Shown here in pieces: positions 8,531 to 15,895 of a stretch of DNA of 64,000 bases. The stretch is from Haloferula luteola. GTDB taxonomy: Bacteria > Verrucomicrobiota > Verrucomicrobiia > Verrucomicrobiales > Akkermansiaceae. The stretch is from contig NZ_JACHFD010000002.1 of NCBI RefSeq assembly GCF_014201715.1, forward strand, positions 186,001-250,000, written 5' to 3'. The position numbers and the translations under genes are program-made. The notes beneath the pieces are model-generated. The model did no database searches, was not told where the DNA came from, and worked only from the letters and a program-made list of their open reading frames with translations. Each line of letters starts with the position of its first letter. Within the stretch, counting starts at the first letter, position 1.

Positions 8531-9130
8531 ATGAGATCGCTCCACCTGCTTTTTCTCCTGCTACTCAGCAGCATCGGCTCCGCCCAAGACAGGGTGATGG
8601 GGCGGGTAGAAATCGTTGAGGCAGCGCGCAGTCAAATCGGGAAGACCATTCGGTATTCACCGGACTATATGGTGATCGACTACCCGGGGGGCGATATCCC
8701 CCTCGATAGCGGCGTCTGCACCGATGTCGTCGTCCGCGCGCTTCGCCAAGCTTTCCAATTCGACCTCCAGAAGCAGGTCCACCAAGACATGAAAGCTCAC
8801 TTCTCGGCCTATCCCGCTCAGTGGGGGCTGAAACGTCCGGACCGCAACATCGACCACCGCCGCGTGCCCAACCTCGCCACCTTCTTCAAACGCCGGGGTC
8901 TTGCGATCCCGATCACCGATCGGCCCGAAGACTATCAACCGGGTGACATCGTCACCTGCACGGTGCCACCTCACCTCCCTCATATCATGATCGTGAGTGA
9001 TCGCAAAACCTCCGATTCATGTCCTTTCGTCATTCACAACATCGGTGCCGGGACTCGCGAAGATGATTGCCTTTTTGATTTCCCCATCACCGGGCATTTT
9101 CGATTCAAAGTCCCGCCGGACGGTGACTGA
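8531..9130 (+). CDS. DUF1287 family exported protein
   Basis: A 199-residue protein with a signal peptide (MRSLHLLFLLLLSSIGSAQ). The body matches the DUF1287 family, which has an NlpC/P60-like pattern: GVCTDVVVRALRQ with a conserved Cys near the start, DIDHRRVPNL-like text (NIDHRRVPN), and PHIMIVSDR with a His near the end. A peptidase or amidase active in the periplasm is possible, but no member's activity is assumed here. It starts 66 bp from the divergent cbpA start and is followed 31 bp later by a serine protease gene on the same strand. Confidence 0.8.
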   Translation: MRSLHLLFLLLLSSIGSAQDRVMGRVEIVEAARSQIGKTIRYSPDYMVIDYPGGDIPLDSGVCTDVVVRALRQAFQFDLQKQVHQDMKAHFSAYPAQWGLKRPDRNIDHRRVPNLATFFKRRGLAIPITDRPEDYQPGDIVTCTVPPHLPHIMIVSDRKTSDSCPFVIHNIGAGTREDDCLFDFPITGHFRFKVPPDGD

Positions 9131-9161
9131 TGCCTTGTGTTCTCCTGCAATCCTGGTTCAG

Positions 9162-10280
9162 ATGCTTGGCATGTTGCATCGATCCGTGCTGCTCGGCGGG
9201 TGGCTCTTGTTGATTTCCCCTTCCCTGAAGTCCGAGGAGCTCCCACCACCCACAAGTCCCAGTGGACTCTCTGAAGCGGATCAGGAGAAAATCAAAAAGG
9301 TCGTTCAAGAGCACTTCAACTCGGTGGTGCTGGTCGAAGGCGATCAATCGGCTGGGAGTGGATTCGTCGCCCACGCCGATGGCAAAACCTGGGTCTACAC
9401 GGCCGCTCATGTCTTCTGCGGAAATAAGAAACTCAGCCTGGCCACTGCCGATGGCCGCAAACTCAAAAAATTCGGCTCCTTTCAGGCCTCCCGCGACGCG
9501 GATTTGGTTCGAATCGAATTGCTGGATGAATTCGATTCGAAGGTTGAGATCGGCGATCCCGGAGTGGCGCAGGTGCAAGACCCGCTGCTCGCCGTCGGCA
9601 ACAGCGGCGGAGCCGGAGTTCTGACCGTGTTGAGCGGACAGATTCTGTCTCTCGGGCCGGCTCAGATGGAAGTTTCTGCAGGCGTCATTCAAGGGAACAG
9701 CGGCGGACCGATTTTTTCGGGCGAATCGGGAGAAGCCATCGGAGTGGTTACCCACCTCGTTGCCGCACGCGAAGACTTGTGGGCCAAGGATACCGACTTT
9801 TCCGAAGTGCGACGTTTTGCCACTCGTCTCGACCGCGCCATCGAATGGGATGAAATGCCCATCGGCCGTTTCCTCTCCGAAAAATCCCGCCTCGACGAAT
9901 TCAATCGCAATACCCAGGTGTTGTTCGCGCTCAGCGCGCTCGATCCCGGTCAGGCAGGATTGCGCCTTAACACCCGCGTGAGTGAAGAGGGCCCCACGCT
10001 CCTCAGCATTCTATCCGAAAATGAGGACAAGCGAGTGGTCAGCGAACTCATCGAAATGAATCGCAGTTTGGGAGAACGAAGCCTCCGCACTTCGGAATCG
10101 GATCTTAAAAAGCGCTTCTCGCGCTTCTACTCCACAGCACTTCGGGATCTCAATAAGGACCGGAAGGACCTCCAACCCGAAGGGTTCTCAGGATACAACC
10201 GCGCCTCCGCTCGCAATGCCTTGGAGTGGCGTGATGACGCGGTCCAACGCCTCGAGCGGGTCTCCTCCGCAATCCGTTGA
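9162..10280 (+). CDS. Exported trypsin-like serine protease
   Basis: A 372-residue protein. A signal sequence (SVLLGGWLLLISPSLKS) is followed by a chymotrypsin-fold domain with the full triad: His83 in YTAAHVFCG, Asp114 in SRDADLVRIE and Ser180 in GVIQGNSGGPIFSG. The domain ends near residue 245. The C-terminal 120 residues are helical and charged, and I recognise no domain in them. There is no PDZ domain, so it is not a normal DegP. A second start at 9171 is possible. It probably acts in the periplasm on unknown substrates, and may be cotranscribed with the DUF1287 gene. Confidence 0.85.
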   Translation: MLGMLHRSVLLGGWLLLISPSLKSEELPPPTSPSGLSEADQEKIKKVVQEHFNSVVLVEGDQSAGSGFVAHADGKTWVYTAAHVFCGNKKLSLATADGRKLKKFGSFQASRDADLVRIELLDEFDSKVEIGDPGVAQVQDPLLAVGNSGGAGVLTVLSGQILSLGPAQMEVSAGVIQGNSGGPIFSGESGEAIGVVTHLVAAREDLWAKDTDFSEVRRFATRLDRAIEWDEMPIGRFLSEKSRLDEFNRNTQVLFALSALDPGQAGLRLNTRVSEEGPTLLSILSENEDKRVVSELIEMNRSLGERSLRTSESDLKKRFSRFYSTALRDLNKDRKDLQPEGFSGYNRASARNALEWRDDAVQRLERVSSAIR

Positions 10281-10295
10281 ACCCCCTCACCAAAA

Positions 10296-10323
10296 AACCG
10301 GCTTTCCCGTGGAAAAGCCGGTT
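10296..10323 (-). terminator. Intrinsic terminator of trxA
   Basis: The 10-bp arms AACCGGCTTT and AAAGCCGGTT enclose a short loop. On the minus strand they are followed by a run of six T. It lies 27 bp beyond the trxA stop. Transcripts of the convergent protease gene may also end here, but there is no T run on the plus strand. Confidence 0.85.
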
Positions 10324-10349
10324 GGAAATGCGTTGTTTGGAATCGAGGA

Positions 10350-10670
10350 TCAGGCAAGAGCCTCCAGCTTAGCCTTCAGCTGGTCTTTGGTGACATTGGC
10401 ACCCACGATCTGATCCTTCACCTCTCCGCCCTTAAAGAAAAGCAGCAGGGGAATGCTGCGGACTCCATATTTCACGGAAAGCTCACGAGCTTCGTCCACA
10501 TTCACCTTACCTACCTTGGCTTTGCCTTCGACCTCGCCCGAAAGCTGCTCGATCACCGGGCCAATCATTTTGCAGGGACCACACCACTCCGCCCAGAAGT
10601 CCACGAGGACCGGAACGTCGGAATCGATCACCTCACTTTGGAAATTGCTGTCGTTAAGTTGAAGCGCCAT
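10350..10670 (-). CDS. trxA: Thioredoxin
   Basis: A 106-residue classical thioredoxin with the redox motif WCGPC (Cys30 and Cys33), the cis-Pro segment VRSIPLLLFFKGG and the buried Asp in LVDFWAEWC. It has no signal peptide, so it is a cytosolic disulfide reductase serving ribonucleotide reductase and other targets. It is a single-gene unit with a strong terminator. The ATG has no evident Shine-Dalgarno sequence. Confidence 0.97.
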   Translation of the reverse strand: MALQLNDSNFQSEVIDSDVPVLVDFWAEWCGPCKMIGPVIEQLSGEVEGKAKVGKVNVDEARELSVKYGVRSIPLLLFFKGGEVKDQIVGANVTKDQLKAKLEALA

Positions 10671-10732
10671 GGCCGAACCATGCCGCTCGAATGACGGATG
10701 TCAACTACCGGGGATTCCCCTCATCTTGCAAA

Positions 10733-10767
10733 AGAAAAGCCCGGCCTCCCTAGGGATGACCGGGCTT
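10733..10767 (-). terminator. Intrinsic terminator downstream of the 63-residue membrane protein gene
   Basis: Arms AAGCCCGG (10737-10744) and CCGGGCTT (10760-10767) are followed on the minus strand by a T-rich stretch. It lies 23 bp beyond the stop at 10790 and separates that operon from trxA. Confidence 0.8.
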
Positions 10768-10789
10768 GCAAGAATCGGATTGTCGAAGA

Positions 10790-10981
10790 TCACTCGCCGA
10801 GGTCGACCGGCTCATCCGCCGGGGCCTCTTCAGAATCCATCGCTTCATCGCTCCCCATATCCGAGGAGTCCGAAGCCGCTGGAGCGGAGGTGTCAGCCAT
10901 CTTGGTGTCCACCAACGAAGTGGTGAAGGTCAAACCAGCGACAGCGAGAGCAAGAACGAGTGCGATGATGGGCGGAACCAT
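10790..10981 (-). CDS. Small membrane protein with acidic tail, function unknown
   Basis: A 63-residue protein: an N-terminal hydrophobic helix (MVPPIIALVLALAVAGLTF) followed by about 40 residues rich in Asp, Glu, Ser and Ala that carry strong negative charge. The tail could lie in the periplasm or the cytoplasm. It starts 27 bp after the 213-residue gene on the same strand and shares that operon's terminator, so the two products probably work together. I recognise no family. The ORF has a clear terminator and the codon use of its neighbours, which supports it as real. Confidence 0.65.
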   Translation of the reverse strand: MVPPIIALVLALAVAGLTFTTSLVDTKMADTSAPAASDSSDMGSDEAMDSEEAPADEPVDLGE

Positions 10982-11008
10982 GAGATTCGGATTGTGAGAG
11001 CTTGGTGC

Positions 11009-11650
11009 TTAGAACAATTGGGACCACTCGACATCCTTCGGAGCGGCATCTTCATCGTGGCCGAGCCACAGTTGAGCGGTCGAAATCTGCAGGAACAAGA
11101 CCACTGCAGCGGCAACGGCGGTGAGGATCGAAAGACCGACCACCACCGGGCTGTCCACGCCTTCTTCCTCCTCCTCGTCATCCAAGGCACCCATGGTAGC
11201 CATTTGCGAGGCGGCAGGAGCAGAGGCGCCCATCGGTTGAGTGGGCGGCTGAAGCTGAACCGTGGCTTTCGGGAGGCTCGGTGAGCTCGCACCTGCGGTA
11301 GCAAGTTTGATGGTCGGAGCGGGAGCCGGAGCGGCGCCTGGGGCGGAAGGAGCCGCACCCGTATTCAGCTTGATCGTCGGAGCCGGGGCTGGGGCAGGAG
11401 CACCCGCCGGCTTGGTCGCCACAGGAGCCGCCGTCGGAGGCTTAGGAGCTGAAGGAACCGGAGCTGCCGTCGGCGGGCGAGGAGCAGCGGCCGTGGGAGG
11501 CATCGGAGCGGAAGGCTTTGGAGCCGAGGGGGCCGGAGCTGCTCCCGCAGGTGCCGAAGGGGCATCGGCAGCTTTGAGGGTCACACGGACCGTTTCCTTT
11601 TTGAGCGGGACGCTCGAAGTGTGCTTAGACGGCTGATCTTGATCGCTCAT
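11009..11650 (-). CDS. Ala/Pro-rich single-pass membrane protein, lineage-type
   Basis: A 213-residue protein. The start is taken at 11650 (MSDQDQPSKHTSSVPLKKE). Residues about 25-150 are a low-complexity Ala/Pro linker interrupted by short basic/beta segments that resemble each other: KKETVRVTLK, PTIKLNT, PTIKLAT and KATVQLQ. An acidic stretch DDEEEEE precedes one membrane helix (VVVGLSILTAVAAAVVLFLQI). A short tail ends in VEWSQLF. The layout is an unstructured cytoplasmic arm anchored to the membrane. I know no function; proteins of this general look are, to my knowledge, frequent in Verrucomicrobia. It is the first gene of an operon with the 63-residue protein. Confidence 0.75.
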   Translation of the reverse strand: MSDQDQPSKHTSSVPLKKETVRVTLKAADAPSAPAGAAPAPSAPKPSAPMPPTAAAPRPPTAAPVPSAPKPPTAAPVATKPAGAPAPAPAPTIKLNTGAAPSAPGAAPAPAPTIKLATAGASSPSLPKATVQLQPPTQPMGASAPAASQMATMGALDDEEEEEGVDSPVVVGLSILTAVAAAVVLFLQISTAQLWLGHDEDAAPKDVEWSQLF

Positions 11651-11775
11651 GGAGTGGGATTTTTGGGAATTTGAGTTTGTGTGAAAGACAACAAGCATTT
11701 GCGCCCGGGGCGTGTCAAACCTCCTTCTCACAAAGGAAGCACGGGATTTCACCCGGCCCAGCCAGCCTTATTGGT

Positions 11776-12489
11776 TTAAAAAACCACGGCATGGGGAGCC
11801 ACCAGAGTCCAGCCTGCCTCCTCCAAGCTCAGCCGCAGAAAAGTCAGCAGTTTCACCGCCGCCACCCCATCGCCATGAACGCAAAGGGTTTCCACCCGCT
11901 GGGCAAGGTCGATCGCCTGAACGAGCGCTTCCTCCGGGTCGTGAATCACCGCGTTCGGTTGACCTCGCGGCACCAGTTTCCCATCGCCACCATACCGGCG
12001 ATCGGCAAATCCCTCACGGATCACACGCAGTCCCCTCCCCCTTCCTTGATCCTCCAGCCACCCATCAGGCGGCACGGTGACTCCCGCCTCAGGAAAATGA
12101 TGCGCGACCTGATTCAAAAAAACATCGGCCCAGTCGGCAGCACCGTCCAGCTGGTGATAAAGCGCCCCATGAGCTTTCACGTGGGCGACCTCCACCCCGA
12201 CCTCCTCGGCCAATTTCCGAAATCGTGACAACTGCCGAACCAGCAGCTCCTCCAATGCACCCATCTCCATCTTCATCGGCCGACGCCCGAAATGCTCCCG
12301 ATCTTCGTGCCCCGGGTGGGCCCCCACCGCCACCCCTTGAGCTGCCGCCCACTCCATGGCCCTGCGCAGAGTCATTTCATCCCCTGCATGACCCCCGCAG
12401 GAGATGTTGACGGAAGTCGCCAACGCAATCAGGGCTTTGTCGGCATTTCCCCCTTCCCCAAGATCCACATTCAGGTCGATCCGCTGCAT
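11776..12489 (-). CDS. pxpA: 5-oxoprolinase subunit A (LamB/YcsF family)
   Basis: A 237-residue protein with the family's opening LNVDLGEGG, then NISCGGHAGDEMTL, GAHPGHEDREHFGRR, HVKAHGALYHQ and VHGDG. PxpA works with PxpB and PxpC to hydrolyse 5-oxo-L-proline to glutamate with ATP. This cleans up a product formed spontaneously from glutamine. The ATG at 12489 lies 2 bp from the stop of the pxpBC fusion, showing coupling. Longer in-frame starts upstream would run into that gene and add no family sequence. Confidence 0.93.
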   Translation of the reverse strand: MQRIDLNVDLGEGGNADKALIALATSVNISCGGHAGDEMTLRRAMEWAAAQGVAVGAHPGHEDREHFGRRPMKMEMGALEELLVRQLSRFRKLAEEVGVEVAHVKAHGALYHQLDGAADWADVFLNQVAHHFPEAGVTVPPDGWLEDQGRGRGLRVIREGFADRRYGGDGKLVPRGQPNAVIHDPEEALVQAIDLAQRVETLCVHGDGVAAVKLLTFLRLSLEEAGWTLVAPHAVVF

Positions 12490-12491
12490 GG

Positions 12492-14099
12492 CTAGGGCAT
12501 AAGAAACGACAGCCCGAGACGCAACCGCTCGAGGTCTCCCGTCAATTCCTGCCAAGCGAGGATCGCCTCATCGAGCTCCACCTCGCGGAAGTGGACCACA
12601 GTTCCCGGCCAGACTCTGGCCAAGCGTGGTAGATCCGCCGAAATCACATGAGCCACCTGAGGGTATCCCCCGAGAGTCTGGGATTCCGGCATCAGCACAA
12701 TCGGATGTCCATCCGGAGGAACTTGGATCGATCCCGCCACGACCGGCTGTGACACCATTTCGCGCCCGGCACTCTCAAGCCTCGGACCTTCGAGACGCAT
12801 CCCCATCCGATCAGATTGCCCACTGACTCGGAATGCCTTCGATAAAAAGGTTCTTCGGGTCGAGTCGTCAAACTCATGGGCTTGAACCCCGCGCAGCACG
12901 CGCACTTCGACCTCTCCGCCGGGCAATTCCAAAGGAGGCCATCCCACCCTCCAACCGCCAGGCTTGGGCACTCTCGCCTCATCCAACCCCAGCCCCAAGC
13001 GATCTCCTGCCATCAATCGCCGCCCCTGGAATCCCCCAAAGCCGGCCCGGCAATCGGTGGCTCGACTTCCCATGAATTCGGGAACTTGTACCCCCCCAGA
13101 AACGGCGATCACCCCGCGCACGGAACCCAACGGAGAGCGGAGATCGAGCACCTCTCCCGCCAAGACATCCACCATTTTTCCTCCGCCCCGCCACCCCAAC
13201 CACGCCACATGCGCCGCGCGGTCGAACCTCAACCGTGGACCACTCAAGGTCACCTCCAGGACCGCCGCATCGCCCGGATTTCCCACCATGGCATTCGCCG
13301 CAATCATCGAAACCGGATCCGCCGCCCCTCCGGGAGTCACTCCCCAGCGCCGAAATCCCTCGCGAGCTTTGCTCTGGATCGTCGTCATCGGCCCGGCCTC
13401 CAGCACCTCCACTTCACCCCGATGATTTTCAGGAATTCCTACGTCCTTGGGGAAATGAAGGCCCTCCCTCGTCGGAACAAAACGCACGCGGTCTCCAGGA
13501 TTCAGCGTACCGGGGACATCCCGGCTCCCATCAAACAAAACGAAGTCGGTTCTTCCCAGCACCCACCATCCAGCTGGCGATGCGCAGGGATAAATGCCGG
13601 CCTGAGCTCCAGCGATGGCCACCGCACCCGGCAGAACCATCCTCGGGGTCGCCTTACGGCCGAGCTGCAAAGCCTCCGGCAATCCAAGCAAATAAGGGAA
13701 TCCTGGAGCAAACCCAAGAGTCGCCACTTGAAAGACCGCCTCTGAGTGCAGGGAGACCACCTGTGACTCCGAAAGTCCCAACCGGATCGCCACTTCCTCC
13801 AAATCCGGTCCGTCCTCCCCTCCATAACGAACGGGGATCTCGATCAAACGACCTTGCAACCGATCCGCCCCGTCATCATCCGTGCTCAATTCCCTGACTC
13901 GCCTTCCCACCTCCGTCAGGTTGCCGGGATCGGTATGCACCGCCACCGTGTCGTAACTGTTCACCACATCGGTGACGCCATCGATCGCAGCAGCCCGCAG
14001 ACGTTCCGCCAACCTCAACACCCGCTGCAAATTCGCGCGGACCTCCCGGCCGGAAGTTCGAAAAAGCCATGCGGAATCACCCAGTGTTTGCCAACCCAC
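12492..14099 (-). CDS. pxpBC: Fused 5-oxoprolinase subunits B and C
   Basis: A 535-residue fusion. Residues 1 to about 220 match PxpB (KipI-like): ATLGFAPGFPYLLGLP, then PRMVLPGAVAIAGAQAGIYP and GWWVLGRT. Residues about 232-535 match PxpC (KipA-like): TIQSKAREGFRRWGVTPGG, DRMGMRLEGP and MPESQTLGGYPQVAHVI. The two are usually separate genes, although fusions occur in the biotin-dependent-carboxylase-like family. It precedes pxpA in the same transcript, so all three 5-oxoprolinase activities are made from two ORFs. The fusion is in frame, with no sign of a frameshift. Confidence 0.93.
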   Translation of the reverse strand: MGWQTLGDSAWLFRTSGREVRANLQRVLRLAERLRAAAIDGVTDVVNSYDTVAVHTDPGNLTEVGRRVRELSTDDDGADRLQGRLIEIPVRYGGEDGPDLEEVAIRLGLSESQVVSLHSEAVFQVATLGFAPGFPYLLGLPEALQLGRKATPRMVLPGAVAIAGAQAGIYPCASPAGWWVLGRTDFVLFDGSRDVPGTLNPGDRVRFVPTREGLHFPKDVGIPENHRGEVEVLEAGPMTTIQSKAREGFRRWGVTPGGAADPVSMIAANAMVGNPGDAAVLEVTLSGPRLRFDRAAHVAWLGWRGGGKMVDVLAGEVLDLRSPLGSVRGVIAVSGGVQVPEFMGSRATDCRAGFGGFQGRRLMAGDRLGLGLDEARVPKPGGWRVGWPPLELPGGEVEVRVLRGVQAHEFDDSTRRTFLSKAFRVSGQSDRMGMRLEGPRLESAGREMVSQPVVAGSIQVPPDGHPIVLMPESQTLGGYPQVAHVISADLPRLARVWPGTVVHFREVELDEAILAWQELTGDLERLRLGLSFLMP

Positions 14100-14147
14100 G
14101 CCCGCACCCTCCCCGACACCACGCCAAGATCAAGCCGTCGCTGCCGT

Positions 14148-14185
14148 AAAAAAAACTTCGCACTCGGCGCGAGCCGAATGCGAAG
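14148..14185 (-). terminator. Intrinsic terminator of the 50-residue lipoprotein gene
   Basis: Arms CTTCGCACTCGGC (14156-14168) and GCCGAATGCGAAG (14173-14185) form a 13-position stem with one mismatch. On the minus strand they are followed by eight T (14155-14148). It lies 49 bp past the stop at 14235 and ahead of the pxpBC start, so the small gene is its own unit. Confidence 0.88.
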
Positions 14186-14234
14186 CGTCATCAAACGGAT
14201 GGCACGACCTCTTCAGAGGCCCTGCATGGAGAAA

Positions 14235-14387
14235 TCACTTCGAGTAATCCACCTCAGCAGCCGGCATCTCCGAAAAGGCCGGAAGCGGGCGAAGACCAGG
14301 AGCCTTCGGCTCGCTGGTGCAGCAGCAAGAGGCACCGAGGAAAGCGAACACGGAAGCGAGAACAGCGGCAAAGATTCGGATCGTCAT
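14235..14387 (-). CDS. Tiny Cys-rich lipoprotein, 50 residues
   Basis: The ORF reads MTIRIFAAVLASVFAF, then LGASCCCTSEPK, and ends in AAEVDYSK before TGA. LGAS-C is a good lipobox, so after cleavage a mature peptide of about 30 residues with three adjacent Cys at its N-terminus would be anchored in a membrane. A strong terminator lies just downstream and the next small gene's terminator just upstream, so this is a discrete transcription unit. I recognise no family. A similar gene (39 residues, LAASCCS) lies next to it. Confidence 0.65.
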   Translation of the reverse strand: MTIRIFAAVLASVFAFLGASCCCTSEPKAPGLRPLPAFSEMPAAEVDYSK

Positions 14388-14420
14388 TGGATTTTTGAAG
14401 TTTGACTGGCCTTGCTCTCC

Positions 14421-14453
14421 AAAAATCAGGGCGGACTGTCAAGCAGTCCGCCC
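14421..14453 (-). terminator. Intrinsic terminator of the 39-residue lipoprotein gene
   Basis: Perfect 10-bp arms GGGCGGACTG (14429-14438) and CAGTCCGCCC (14444-14453) enclose a 5-base loop. On the minus strand they are followed by TGATTTTT. It lies 48 bp past the stop at 14501. Confidence 0.9.
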
Positions 14454-14500
14454 CGAATCAAGGTCATTTCCCCAGCGAGGTGCCGGGGAAACGAATGAAA

Positions 14501-14620
14501 TCACTTGGCAGGAGCCACGTAGGTCGGCGCAGCCGGGGCCGGTGAACTCGAGCAGCAGGAAGCAGCCAGGAAAGTTCCAGCGGCGGCAGCGGCAAGAAGG
14601 GCGATTTTAGCAATTTTCAT
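14501..14620 (-). CDS. Tiny Cys-rich lipoprotein, 39 residues
   Basis: The ORF starts MKIAKIALLAAAAAGTF, has LAASCCSSSPAP as a lipobox-like site and ends in YVAPAK. The mature peptide would be only about 19 residues, rich in Pro, Ala and Ser. It shares with the 50-residue neighbour the basic N-terminus, short hydrophobic core and multiple Cys at the cleavage site. A perfect intrinsic terminator follows. No function is known to me; it could be an entericidin-like toxin, a murein-linked spacer, or an abundant structural lipopeptide. Confidence 0.65.
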   Translation of the reverse strand: MKIAKIALLAAAAAGTFLAASCCSSSPAPAAPTYVAPAK

Positions 14621-14871
14621 GATCTCGTTCTGAATTCGGTTAGTTCGGTTGCGACCTGCGCACGATAGCTCAGGGTCCTCGCAGTCTAACGGGGACCCCA
14701 AACCGCGCAAGGGGAAATCAGAAACCGCTAGGCACGGAATTGCCACGCATTTTTCTGTGTTCACGAAGTTCGCTCCCCTGAATGCCAGAGGGTCCCGGAA
14801 GTCCCACGAACACACGATTCGATTGCCAGAACGCTTCCCGTCCGTATGCTGCCCGCCCTTTCGCGAAAGCC

Positions 14872-15873
14872 ATGAACGAACCGAAGAACGTCGCCATCGT
14901 CGGGGCCACTGGAGCCGTTGGCGTGGAAATGCTGCAGTGCCTTGAACAACGGAACTTCCCCGTGAAGAACCTGACCCTCCTTGCGTCCGCTCGTTCCGCT
15001 GGCAAACGCATGACCTTCCGTGGCGCCGAAATCGAAATCCAGGAGCTCACCCACGATTCCTTCCAAGGCATCGACATCGCCCTGTTTTCTGCAGGAGGCG
15101 GAATCTCCAAAGAATTCGCACCCTCCGCCGCCGCTGCCGGAGCCATCGTCATCGATAACTCGTCCGCCTTCCGGATGGAGGATGACGTGCCCCTTGTCGT
15201 GCCGGAAATCAATGGTGACCAGGCCCTCAAGGCACCTCGTGGCATCATCGCCAACCCCAATTGCTCGACCATCATCACCTTGATGGCCTTGGCGCCCCTC
15301 CACTCGGCCTTCGGACTCAAGTCGATCATCGCCTCCACCTATCAGGCAGTCTCCGGGTCCGGCGCTCAGGGCATCCTTGAATTGGAAGAACAGATTCAGG
15401 CCATGGCCAAGGGCGATCCCATCACCCCCAAGGTCTACCAACACCCGATCGTCTCCAACGTGATCCCTGAGGTCGATGCCTTCACGGAGAGCGGCTACAC
15501 CAAGGAAGAACTCAAGATGCTCCATGAAGGCCGGAAAATCCTGAACCTTCCTGAACTTCGCGTGTCCTGCACCTGCGTCCGGGTGCCCGTCGTCCGCTCC
15601 CACTCCATTTCGGTCACCGCCCAATTTGATCAGGAAGTAAGCGTCGAAGCCGCGCGCGCCGCCTACGCCGGAAAGCCAGGTGTCGCGGTTCGCGACAATC
15701 CTGCCGAACGACTCTATCCGGTTCCATTGGACACCACTGGCAAGGACGACTGCCTCGTCGGGCGTATCCGCAAGAACCTCGTCTTCAACAACGCCCTCGA
15801 TCTCTGGGTCGTCGGAGACCAGGTCCGCAAAGGCGCGGCTCTCAACGCCGTGCAGATCGCCGAACTTCTCTGA
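14872..15873 (+). CDS. asd: Aspartate-semialdehyde dehydrogenase
   Basis: A 333-residue NADP-dependent enzyme that reduces aspartyl phosphate to the semialdehyde, feeding lysine/diaminopimelate, threonine and methionine synthesis. Visible motifs: NADP loop GATGAVGVEML near the start, the SAGGGISKEFAP segment, the catalytic Cys in IANPNCSTI, substrate-binding YQAVSGSGAQG, and the late His in VPVVRSHSISV. Length is normal. The start at 14872 gives the classical MNEPKNVAIVGATG. It is followed 22 bp later by the polyprenyl synthase gene on the same strand, a chance pairing rather than one pathway. Confidence 0.96.
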   Translation: MNEPKNVAIVGATGAVGVEMLQCLEQRNFPVKNLTLLASARSAGKRMTFRGAEIEIQELTHDSFQGIDIALFSAGGGISKEFAPSAAAAGAIVIDNSSAFRMEDDVPLVVPEINGDQALKAPRGIIANPNCSTIITLMALAPLHSAFGLKSIIASTYQAVSGSGAQGILELEEQIQAMAKGDPITPKVYQHPIVSNVIPEVDAFTESGYTKEELKMLHEGRKILNLPELRVSCTCVRVPVVRSHSISVTAQFDQEVSVEAARAAYAGKPGVAVRDNPAERLYPVPLDTTGKDDCLVGRIRKNLVFNNALDLWVVGDQVRKGAALNAVQIAELL

Positions 15874-15895
15874 TCCGGCTTCATCCGCAGCTTCC

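Noticed and set aside
14540-14560. AGGAAGCAGCCAGGAAA-like string resembling a bacterial SRP RNA tetraloop region
   Set aside because: It lies in the coding sequence of the 39-residue lipoprotein and lacks a flanking long helix.
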